The position numbers and the translations under genes are program-made. From CALBZH01 sp964538515 (GTDB taxonomy: Bacteria; Desulfobacterota; Syntrophobacteria; Syntrophobacterales; Syntrophobacteraceae), in NCBI GenBank assembly GCA_964538515.1, contig CAZIEW010000068.1:1-31559 (forward strand): a stretch of 31,559 bases of DNA, in the 5' to 3' direction. The notes below the pieces were generated by a model, which had not been told where the DNA came from, made no database searches, and saw only the letters and a list, made by a program, of their open reading frames with translations. Every line of letters begins with the position of its first letter. Position 1 is the first letter of the stretch. Shown one piece after another: positions 24,178-31,559 of this stretch.

Positions 24178-25967
24178 GCGAGGGTAACGCGCCGAGACTG
24201 CTGGACGGAACCCGCTCCTCCTGCGCTTTGCACGCCCTGAGCGACGTCGACTGACCGTCGCCGCCCTGCTCGCGCTGATGGCTACCGGGCTCGAGGTGGC
24301 CGTCATCGTGCTGTTGGCTCGGTCCGTGGTGGTGCTGATGAGCCCGCCGGCTTCAACCGCTCAGCTGCGTTGGATGGCGGGAGGGGCCGCGGCGTGCGGC
24401 ATCGCGCATGCCCTGTGCTGGGCTTGGGGCTTGGCGGTCAGCCACCAGGCGGCCTACGACGTGCTTTCCCTGGATCTGCGAGCCCGGTTGACCCGTCAGG
24501 TGGGCCGCGTCCCCCTGGGCTTCGCGAGCGCCCGACGAAGAGGAGAGTGGAAGAAACTGGTGTCCGACGACGTGGAGCAGTTGGAGCTGTTCGTGGCCCA
24601 CGGCATCCCCGAGCTGGTGTCCGCAGCCGTGGTTTGGGTCTGCATCACCTGCTGGCTGGCCGCTTCGGACTGGCGTCTGACCCTGACGGCCGTGACCATA
24701 GTGATGAATGCATTCTGGGCGCTCCGGGGCGATCTTTCGGGAAGTGCAGCCTACCGCGCTTCAGTGAATCGGGCCTGGGGCGTTTGGAACGGAGCCCTGG
24801 CGGAGCTGCTCGCTGGCCTGAGAGCTCTGCATCTGCTCCACAGGGGGAGAATGCCCTTCGAGCACGCCGAGCAGGCCGCCGAAAGCCATGCGGCGCGAGA
24901 GCAAACGTGGTCCCGAGCGTTTTGCCCGCTGGGAACGGTCTTCCACACGTTCATGGGAGCGACCCTGGCCTTCCTGCTGCCCGTCGGGCTGTGGCTGCAC
25001 CGGACCGGACGAATCGCCGACCCGGACCTTGTGGTCTTTCTGGTGGTTGGCGCGGGGTATTCCGTGCCGCTTCTGCACTTCTACCTTCAAACGATGCGGC
25101 TTTCCATGATGGTAAGCGCCGGGGGCAAAATCCAGGAGCTTCTCGATGCGCCGTGGCTGCCCGACACGGGCCGTCACCTGCCGCTGCACGGCCGCTCCGT
25201 TGAATTCCGGAAGGTACGCTTTGCCTATGACGAAACGGATCACCCCGCGCTGGAAGAGGTGTCCTTCCTCGCCCGCGAGGGAACACTCACTGCCCTCGTG
25301 GGGCCTTCGGGATCCGGGAAAACCACCATCGTTCGGCTCATCCCGCGCTTCTGGGACGTCACGGCCGGATCCGTTCTCGTGGGAGGAGTCGATATCCGGG
25401 AGATGGCCGTCGAGCAACTGATGGAGCAGGTGAGCTTTGTGTTTCAGGAGACGTTTTTCTTTGAAGACACGGTGGCGGCGAATCTCCGCGTGGGACGGCC
25501 CGGGGCTTCGGCCGACGAGATCAAGGCCGCGGTTCGGGCCGCCCGGGCCGATGATTTCATTGTGCAGCTGCCGCACGGTTACGACGCGGTCATCGGCTTG
25601 GGGGGCGCAACACTCTCGGCCGGGCAGCGCCAGCGGCTCGCCATCGCACGGGCTCTCCTGCGCGACGCCCCCATCCTGGTCCTGAATGAAGCCACCGTCC
25701 TGGTGGACCCCGACAACGAAGCCCTCATCCAGGAGGCCCTGAGCAAGCTCATTGCGGGCAGAGCCGTTCTCGTCGTCGCCCATCGACTCACGACCATCCG
25801 TGGCGCGGACCGGATCCTGGTCCTCGAACGGGGGCGAATCATCGAACGAGGGACCCACACGGCGCTTTTGGTTCGTTCCGGTGTTTACGGAGGCCTTTGG
25901 ACCGATACCACTGCCGGGGGGGCAAGCCCCCTCGAATGCGAAGCGGAGCGAGGAGACGGTGTCATGA
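24174..25967 (+). pseudogene. YbtP/IrtA-like ABC exporter-type permease-ATPase, frameshifted and with altered Walker B
   Basis: A fused six-helix membrane domain and ATPase of the class found beside siderophore uptake genes. The ATG at 24174 opens MSEGNAPRLLDG, then the frame is lost near 24213. From there the good frame (LLLRFARPERRRLTVAALLA) runs through the whole protein, consistent with a one-base deletion. Walker A GPSGSGKTT is at about 25304-25330, the signature LSAGQ is present and the H-loop is AHRLTTI. Walker B reads ILVLNEAT: the Mg-binding Asp is Asn because of AAT at 25685-25687. A G7 tract (25916-25922) shifts the end; with six Gs the protein would stop at 25967 (TGA). Confidence 0.82.
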
Positions 25968-26909
25968 TGCGTCACCCGGTCCATTCGGGAATCGTCGGGA
26001 TTGCCCACATCTGTCTGGGGCTCGCGGGTCGCCATCGTGCGCGGCTCACGGGGGGCTCTCCTGTCAAGAGTGCTCTACTCCGCGCTCGGGGTTGTCCCGG
26101 TGCTGCTCTGCATCAGTGCCCAGGGGGACCTTGCAGCAGGCCGCATCCCCATGGAGAATCTCCTCCGGACGAGTCTCGCATGCACCGTGAGCATCCTTTG
26201 TCAAATCGCTTTGGGGGTGCTCGCCAATCGGATCAACTGGACGGCCTGCCACGACGCTGCCGCTTCCCTGCGTCGGCGCGGGATCGATCTGCTCCGCAGC
26301 CCTCTCCCTGGAGCGGCGGGCATGCTCGAGAGCACCGACACCCTGACGGTTCTTGCTCAGGACATCCGCCATGTCGAGAACTTCATGGGCTTGGGCCCTC
26401 CCCGAGATCGTACGCACAACGAGCCAGGCCCTGTTTTGGGTGCTGATCCTTTGCGTTGTCGATGGGCGGCTCACCTTCGGGCTGGGGCTGACCGCCTGCA
26501 TGGCCGCGCCGCCTGCCACGAAGCCATCCTCCAGCTTCCCATGGGCTATGATACGGATGTGGGCGAGGCAGGCAAGCGGCTTTCGGGAGGCGAGCGCCAG
26601 CAGCTCGCCCTGGCCCGGGCGCTCCTCGCCGACACCCCGATCCTGCTCCTCGATGAAATCACCTCAGCCCTCGACCCCACCAACGAGCAGCACATTGTCG
26701 CCACCCTCGAGGAGCTTCGAAAAACCAAGACCATCCTGGTCATCGCCCATCGGCTCAGCACGATCACCTCGGCTGACTCGATCCTCGTGCTGGACCATGG
26801 TGCCATCGCCGCCCAGGGCTCCCATAAACACCTCCTGGAAACCAGTCCCCTCTACCGCCTCCTCTGGACCCGGCGGCTCCAGGCATCCGGCTGGCGCCTG
26901 GCCCGCTAA
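25964..26909 (+). pseudogene. YbtQ/IrtB-like ABC exporter-type protein, frameshifted and internally deleted
   Basis: It starts ATGATG at 25964 after GAGGAG, overlapping the ancestral stop of the previous gene (ATGA). The N-terminus MMRHPVHSGIVGIAHICLGL is in one frame and shifts near a G6 run at about 26050 to LSRVLYSALGVVPVLL. It shifts again near 26390 to WALPEIVRTTSQALFWVLIL. After about 26500 the sequence jumps to the end of an ATPase (AILQLPMGYDTDVGEAGKRL, LSGGE, Walker B ILLLDEITSALD, AHRLSTI) in the middle frame. The last membrane helices, Walker A and the Q-loop are gone. Clearly dead. Confidence 0.85.
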
Positions 26910-27224
26910 GGACTTCTTCATTGGACTTCCGCCGGCAATTCCGAGCCCTGTCGCTTCATGGTTAACGCGTCGACCAGCTCCCATTTCTGATCCTCTGAGA
27001 CCGAACCGGCGAACGGCGCGCCCTGAATGGGTGAGCCGTGGAGCGCCACAGGGGATTGACCGCTTGCTTTCATTTTGTAAGGCAGGCTTCAGTGTCTGCA
27101 AATGCCCGCCGTTCGACGCACGAATGGCTTACCAAAGCCCAGCGGGTGATTCTGCATAAGGCGGTGAGCGGACTCGACAGGATCGTTCGGGCACGGGTAC
27201 TGGATCTTCTCGCGGACCTGTGAA
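26910..27224. other. Gap with a short coding-like remnant
   Basis: Mostly unassigned. A plus-strand frame from about 27090 to 27223 (with STHEWLTKAQRVILHKAV and GLDRIVRARVLDLLADL) has coding-like composition and a normal stop but no start codon or known domain. Probably the tail of a deleted gene. Confidence 0.3.
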
Positions 27225-27500
27225 GCTGGCTGGAAGAAAGAGCGATTCCCGATCGAAGAGCCTCATAACTGGATTTCCGCCGCACCCGACGGGGTGTGCG
27301 AAATCCTCTCCCCGGCCACCCCTCAGGTCGACCGTACCGAAAAGATGCCCCTCTACGCCCAACACCAGGTGTCGCCTGCCTGGCTCATCGACCCGATTCT
27401 CAGGACTCTCGTGCTGGGGGTCTACGCCAAGGCAGCCAAGGTGCGCGCCGAGCCCTTCTCCGAGATCGAGCTGGACCTTGGTCTGCTCTGGCTCGAATGA
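27225..27500 (+). pseudogene. Uma2-family gene remnant
   Basis: 92 codons aligning with residues 86-187 of the intact Uma2 protein at 18948 (AGWKKERFPIEEPHNWIS, CEILSPATPQVDRTEKMPLY and LGLLWLE). The N-terminal half is missing, and 11 residues after the ILRTL position are cleanly deleted in frame. The PD-(D/E)xK Glu and Lys remain but the Asp is lost with the N-terminus. Together with the intact copy it brackets the FecC-FecE-AbiE-exporter segment. Confidence 0.85.
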
Positions 27501-27555
27501 TGACCGACTCCATCTCCGGGGAAACCGAAGGCCTTTAAACGGTGAGCAGGGACTA

Positions 27556-28401
27556 CTACTCCCAATTGCCGGTGATTCCCCGTCCGTGCCTGGGCGGAAG
27601 CTGGAGGCCGATCAGCATGAACCCCAGGGAGCAGAACCCGATCGCGAGCCCCGGTGGGAGATACCAGGTCCACACGTTGTTCAGGAAACCGCCCCGGTGA
27701 AAGGCGAAATGGATCATGCCCCCCCAGCTCACGGCCGTCGGATCGCCGAAGCCGATGAACGAGAGGGAGGCTTCGCTCACCATGGAATTGGGAACGGCGG
27801 AAACAAACTTGGCCGAGACGATATCCATCACATGGGGAATCATGTGGAAGAGGATGATTCTTCGTCCCGACATTCCAAGGGTTCTCAATGCTTCCACAAA
27901 GGGGGCCTCCCTCAGCTGGAGCACCTTGGACCGTACGGCGCGTGCGGTGGAGCACCAGCTCAAGAGCCCGATGAGCAGGGACGTGCTCAACCAGCCGGGC
28001 CCCACGTAAGCGACGGTCACCACCATCAGAGGAAGCACCGGAATCAGAAGAAACACATCGATCACACTGCTCAGAGCTTCACCCCAAAACCCCCTCGCAT
28101 AGCCGGCCAGGATGCCAATCCCCCCGCCCACAACCACGGATATGAGGGATGACAGCAGTCCGATGCTGAGGGAAATGCGGGCGGCAAGTACCCACTCCGA
28201 AAAGATGTCGCACCCGATATCGTTCGTACCTAGGAAATGCTCCAGGGACGGGGAGAGAAATGGTTTTGCACCGTCCGCAGCCCCATGGGGAAAACAAAAA
28301 GGACCTGACAGGGCCATCAGAGTGAAGATGAAGACGATTGCCGAGCCTGTGACGGGCAATCGATGCGTGGCGAGCCACTGCCCTGCTACAAGACGTTTCA
28401 T
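27556..28401 (-). CDS. nikC: Nickel/dipeptide-type ABC importer permease
   Basis: A 281-residue DppC/NikC-family inner-membrane permease. It has an N-terminal membrane segment (about 14-33), the HFLGTNDIGCDIFSEWVLAA signature (a diverged form of LGTDxxGRD), membrane segments in the 70-140 range and near 200-225 and 250-272, and the EAA-like loop EALRTLGMSGRRIILFHMIP. The ATG at 28401 overlaps the stop of the preceding permease as ATGA, so translation is coupled. It is the last gene of the operon; no ATPase gene follows it, so the ATPases must be encoded elsewhere. Confidence 0.88.
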   Translation of the reverse strand: MKRLVAGQWLATHRLPVTGSAIVFIFTLMALSGPFCFPHGAADGAKPFLSPSLEHFLGTNDIGCDIFSEWVLAARISLSIGLLSSLISVVVGGGIGILAGYARGFWGEALSSVIDVFLLIPVLPLMVVTVAYVGPGWLSTSLLIGLLSWCSTARAVRSKVLQLREAPFVEALRTLGMSGRRIILFHMIPHVMDIVSAKFVSAVPNSMVSEASLSFIGFGDPTAVSWGGMIHFAFHRGGFLNNVWTWYLPPGLAIGFCSLGFMLIGLQLPPRHGRGITGNWE

Positions 28402-29366
28402 ACCACCACCCGGGGGTCCAGCAAGCCGGACATGATGTCCACGACGAAATTGACGCCGAGAACCACGAGGGAAAGCAAAAGGAAACACCCTTGGAGCATT
28501 GGATGATCGCGGTTCATGCCCGCCTCGTGGATGAGCGAGCCCATTCCGTTGATGGAAAAGACGATTTCAACGAGAAGGGATCCGGATAGGATGAACCCGA
28601 AGTCAAGCGCGATGAGGTTGATCACGGGGAGGCACGCATTTCTCAAGTTGTGCACGAAAAGAATCCGGCACTCTCCCAATCCCTTTGCCCGAGCGAAGGT
28701 TACATACTCCTTGCCGTCCTCTTCCACCACGCGATTGCGCATGACCAGATACTTGGGAGCGGCGGTAGACAAAGACAGTACTGTTACGGGCAGCACCATG
28801 TGTCGGAGAACATCGAGCCATTCGGCAACGGTTCCCCCTCCAGGGCCGGCACCCCCGAGTCCACCCAGGGGCAACAGCTCCCAGGTGAGGCCGAACAATG
28901 CAAGGCAGACCATGGCCGTCAGGAAGGCGGGCATGGCGTAACCCAGCAAAATGAAGGAAGACATGAGGAAATCCAGCCTGCTTCCCGCGCATCGACCGGA
29001 ACAAGTCCCGAGGAGGATGGCGAGAACAGCCGACACCACGACCGACGGAAGCACGATCTGCAGCGTGGGGCCGAGATGCTGGGCGATGACATCGAGGACC
29101 GCGCGGCGGTAATGGAAGGAAACCCCCAAGTCACCCTTGAGGAGCTTGGCCAGATGGTTTTTGAACTGCGTCGGCAGGGGAAGGTCGAGCCCCATGACCC
29201 TCTCCATCTCGTGGTACTGCTTTTCGCTCAAACCGAGGCTATCCGGCCCAAGCACGTTGTTCACCGGGCTTCCCGGCATAAGCCGCGGGATGAGAAACTG
29301 GAGTGCGATCACGATTCCCAGACACAAGAGAAGTCGAAGTCCCTTTATTGCGCTGTAACGAGCCAT
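28398..29366 (-). CDS. nikB: Nickel/dipeptide-type ABC importer permease
   Basis: A 322-residue DppB/NikB-family permease. The family start is clear (RLLLCLGIVIALQFLIPRLM then PGSP), followed by LDLPLPTQFKNHLAKLLKGDLGVSF, membrane segments near 105-128, 137-158, 180-200, 245-270 and 290-312, and the EAA-type loop YVTFARAKGLGECRILFVHN. It forms the heterodimeric channel with the following nikC. It lies 49 bp after the binding-protein gene. Confidence 0.9.
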   Translation of the reverse strand: MARYSAIKGLRLLLCLGIVIALQFLIPRLMPGSPVNNVLGPDSLGLSEKQYHEMERVMGLDLPLPTQFKNHLAKLLKGDLGVSFHYRRAVLDVIAQHLGPTLQIVLPSVVVSAVLAILLGTCSGRCAGSRLDFLMSSFILLGYAMPAFLTAMVCLALFGLTWELLPLGGLGGAGPGGGTVAEWLDVLRHMVLPVTVLSLSTAAPKYLVMRNRVVEEDGKEYVTFARAKGLGECRILFVHNLRNACLPVINLIALDFGFILSGSLLVEIVFSINGMGSLIHEAGMNRDHPMLQGCFLLLSLVVLGVNFVVDIMSGLLDPRVVV

Positions 29367-29415
29367 CGTGATTCCATGGGAGATCTAAGGCAAACCCGTG
29401 CTGGCCATCGGCGGG

Positions 29416-31065
29416 TTATGGGGAATGAGGAGACCGCTCTGTCAATGAGCCGGAGCCTCCACCGCCGGAGTGCATTCCCGAAGCCTTTTCGGTATGGACG
29501 GTTTCCGTGACGGAAAACCAGTTTTCCGGGTTCAAGAGGCCGTTCACGGCGTCGACTTTCCATCCGCTCAACCTGTTGTTGTAGGGAAGAACAAGAGAGT
29601 TCCAGTACAGGGGAATGGCACACAGGTTCTTCGAGTAATAGCGCTGAAGATCCGCAGCGGCCAAACGGTAAGCTCTCTCGTCCATGGATTCGTTCATGCG
29701 GTCGATGATTCCATACAAGACGGCGTCGTTCGTGCGGGTCCACCCCATGTTCCGATCATCGACGTACGCAGAACCGTATCCGGCCCAGGACAACATGCCC
29801 CATGAAGTGGTCCGGTGGAGCAGAAGGGTGTAGTTCTTCTCCCGGTTCACGATGGACTGAAAGACATTGAGATCCACATACCGGGGAGCGAAGTCCACGC
29901 CGATCTTGCGGAAATCCCCCTTCAAGCGCTCGGCGACGCGTACGTTCTCAACGGAATCGTTGGACACCACGCAGTCGAGTACCCAGGGTCTACCACCGTA
30001 TTCTCGAATGCCGTCCCCGTCCACATCGACGAACCCCAGTCTTTCCAGCATGCTCGCCGCATCTTGGGGAGAGTGGACGAGAGGATCGGTTTCAATGAAA
30101 CCGGGAAGACCCTCGGGCACAAATCCCGACTTCGGCCAGCGCCCGAAGCCTCCTGAAAACAGGTCCAGCATCGCCTGGTAGTCGACAGCCATGGAGAGGG
30201 CGCGACGCAAGGCCGGATCGTCCGCGGGGGGCTTGCCCGTATTGAAGAAGAGCGCCTTGGGAGCTCCAAGATTACCGATGGAAGGCAGGGAAAGATGAGA
30301 AGCGCCCTGCAGGGACTGGAGCAACGGGACATCGTTTCCCATGGGAAAGTGAAACGGCAAATCGATCTCGCCCTTTTTCAAGGCCAGATACAGCGTGTCC
30401 GCGTTCTTGAAGGAACGGATGCGCACCGAATCGACCCGGGACCTCCGAGGTGCGTGATCCGGGTTCGCGACGAAGGTCAGGGTTCCATTTCGACTGTCGA
30501 AAGACTGAAAAAGGAACGGACCACACCCCAGGGCCGCTTTGGGTCCGAAAAAGGAGCTGGGATCCGCCACACCCTCAAAGATGTGCTTGGGCAGGATCCA
30601 TATGCCGCTCACGTTGACGGTGAACTGCGAATTGGGACTCACGAGCCGCACGACGACCGTCCGACTGTCGACGGCCTGGACGTCCTCGAGCAGATTGAAA
30701 TGGCGAACGTAGACGGGGAATTTCTCCCTCAGGTATTTGTATGTGAACGCCACATCTTCGGCCGTGACCTCCTTGCCGTCCTGCCATTTCACGTCGGGCC
30801 TTATCCTGAAGGTCCACACTCTCCCGTCGGGTGAATCCCAGGATGAGGCCAGTTCGCCGACCATGGATCCCTCGGGTGAGAACCGGGTCAGGGACTTGTG
30901 GGTCAGGAGCCCCATCCAGATTCCGAAGGATCGGTCATCGATCCCCACGTTCTTCACCTCCATAGTCGTCCCAATTTCCACACGAGCCACCGTTCCGGCG
31001 CTGCCGGAGGCAGATCCCGCAAGGAAGCTCAAAACGGTGAGCAGCAATGTGAGCACAAACCGCAT
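29416..31065 (-). CDS. nikA: Nickel/peptide-type ABC transporter substrate-binding protein
   Basis: A 549-residue periplasmic solute-binding protein of family 5 (SBP_bac_5) with a Sec signal peptide (MRFVLTLLLTVLSFLAGSAS, cleavage near residue 23). The family core is present: LTRFSPEGSMVGELASSWD, WTFRIRPDVKWQDGKEVTAEDV and the later ALRRALSMAVDYQAML helix. The ATG at 31065 has a GGGGG ribosome site and lies 2 bp after the methyltransferase stop. The C-terminus carries a Gly/Ser-rich tail. Ligand (metal chelate, cobalt, nickel or peptide) cannot be decided from sequence; the symbol reflects family only. Confidence 0.88.
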   Translation of the reverse strand: MRFVLTLLLTVLSFLAGSASGSAGTVARVEIGTTMEVKNVGIDDRSFGIWMGLLTHKSLTRFSPEGSMVGELASSWDSPDGRVWTFRIRPDVKWQDGKEVTAEDVAFTYKYLREKFPVYVRHFNLLEDVQAVDSRTVVVRLVSPNSQFTVNVSGIWILPKHIFEGVADPSSFFGPKAALGCGPFLFQSFDSRNGTLTFVANPDHAPRRSRVDSVRIRSFKNADTLYLALKKGEIDLPFHFPMGNDVPLLQSLQGASHLSLPSIGNLGAPKALFFNTGKPPADDPALRRALSMAVDYQAMLDLFSGGFGRWPKSGFVPEGLPGFIETDPLVHSPQDAASMLERLGFVDVDGDGIREYGGRPWVLDCVVSNDSVENVRVAERLKGDFRKIGVDFAPRYVDLNVFQSIVNREKNYTLLLHRTTSWGMLSWAGYGSAYVDDRNMGWTRTNDAVLYGIIDRMNESMDERAYRLAAADLQRYYSKNLCAIPLYWNSLVLPYNNRLSGWKVDAVNGLLNPENWFSVTETVHTEKASGMHSGGGGSGSLTERSPHSP

Positions 31066-31067
31066 GA

Positions 31068-31559
31068 TCACCCCCGAGGACAATCCGGCGTGTCCTGATC
31101 CCGCCAAGGCAAGACCGAGTCGGTCAGGCAGCGGCCGACCACCACCAGCCCCATCCACTTCTCCTCTTCACTCGCGACCCGTCTCAGAATCGAGTCCAGT
31201 GTGCCCCTCACGATCCTCTCCCTGCCGGAGCAGCCCGCGTGGTACACCACAGCCAGGGGCAGGTTACCGGGATTGAATCGACGCAGGGCACCGACCAGTC
31301 GGTCCAAGCCCTCAAGCGCCATGTAAAACACCAGGGTCCCAGGATACCTCGATAGGTCTCGGGCCAGGTCGTCGGCCTCCCCGCTTCCGAGGAATAGATC
31401 GAGATCCGTCTGAGCCACATAGCGAGTGCAACCGCCGGTGCTGCACTTCTTGAGCGCCGCAAATGCGGCAGTCATGGCGCCGACGCCCGGAACGATCTCC
31501 ACCTGGTCCTCTGGAAATACCTCGATGAGCCAGAAGAAGAATCGGCTGAACACGGTGGG
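31068..31559 (-). CDS. Tetrapyrrole (corrin/porphyrin) methyltransferase, C-terminal 163 residues (cut by window edge)
   Basis: The C-terminal part of an SAM-dependent tetrapyrrole methylase. After the PTVFSRFFFW segment come VEIVPGVGAMTAAFAALKK (the second conserved loop of the family), GTLVFYMALEGLDRLVGAL and PLAVVYHAGCSGRERIVRGTL, which is the SAM-site region. Most relatives are cobalamin-pathway precorrin methyltransferases (CobM/CobI/CbiF/CbiL types); RsmI-type rRNA methyltransferases are a less likely alternative. It is translationally coupled to an ABC metal/peptide importer. The N-terminus lies beyond the window, so subfamily is open. Confidence 0.82.
   Translation of the reverse strand, partial: PTVFSRFFFWLIEVFPEDQVEIVPGVGAMTAAFAALKKCSTGGCTRYVAQTDLDLFLGSGEADDLARDLSRYPGTLVFYMALEGLDRLVGALRRFNPGNLPLAVVYHAGCSGRERIVRGTLDSILRRVASEEEKWMGLVVVGRCLTDSVLPWRDQDTPDCPRG

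Noticed and set aside
1..31559. CRISPR array, rRNA genes, phage genes or a replication origin
   Set aside because: No regularly spaced direct repeats, rRNA segments, phage structural genes or dnaA-box clusters were seen.

Overview
The window is high-GC bacterial DNA with strong Shine-Dalgarno sites and no introns. Its gene content points to an anaerobic Desulfobacterota, most likely near the Syntrophobacteria: a rubrerythrin, a ferritin-like diiron protein, an ADP-forming acyl-CoA synthetase, an FmdE-family protein, DUF4405 and Uma2 proteins, and dispersed palindromic elements of the kind common in these genomes. This placement is inferred from gene content; no marker gene is present to fix it.

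Left part (1-11.3 kb) is mostly intact housekeeping DNA. Reading leftwards are a copper-export pair (copA, cut by the window edge, and copZ), a small DUF4177-like protein, a ferritin-like protein, and an acyl-CoA thioesterase plus ADP-forming acyl-CoA synthetase operon. Then come rubrerythrin (+), a YbiI-like DksA/TraR zinc finger (-), an unrecognised two-gene operon on the + strand (a 593-residue internally repetitive protein plus a lipoprotein), a DUF4405 membrane protein (-), a repeat-rich non-coding stretch, and tRNA-Leu(CAA).

Middle part (11.6-27.5 kb) is a decaying mobile and accessory island. It starts with two broken transposase genes, an ISAs1-type gene with an N-terminal DUF4338 (DruA-like) domain and an IS4-like gene interrupted by an amber codon. 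The rest is a wrecked metal/metallophore uptake and export locus: a beheaded ABC exporter, an FmdE-family gene and a degraded second copy, an AraC-family sensor domain fused to the tail of a NikA-type binding protein, a NikC permease, a NikD head fused to a NikE tail, a FecC/BtuC permease reduced to its two ends, an intact FecE-type ATPase, a beheaded second FecE, and two YbtP/YbtQ-like exporters with frameshifts. Many lesions are clean internal excisions that keep both ends of the gene and the reading frame. An AbiEi/AbiEii toxin-antitoxin operon, a ribbon-helix-helix protein, an orphan DUF433 antitoxin and a Uma2 pair (one intact, one remnant) sit among them.

The most interesting signal is three similar 5' leaders, upstream of fmdE (- strand, about 16149-16376), of the AraC::NikA fusion (+, about 16610-16748) and of the FecC remnant (+, about 19729-19854). 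Each has a TTGACA/T promoter with an 18-bp spacer, a GC hairpin with a 5-nt loop, a pairing that competes with or abuts a terminator, and a terminator with a shared 5' arm and a T7-G end 45-65 bp before the start codon. They look like one family of metabolite- or metal-sensing attenuators controlling one regulon. I cannot match them to a riboswitch class I know.

Right part (27.5-31.6 kb) is an intact leftward operon: a tetrapyrrole (corrin) methyltransferase cut by the window edge, then a nickel/peptide-type ABC importer (binding protein and two permeases), tightly coupled. Cobalt or nickel delivery to a tetrapyrrole pathway is the natural inference.
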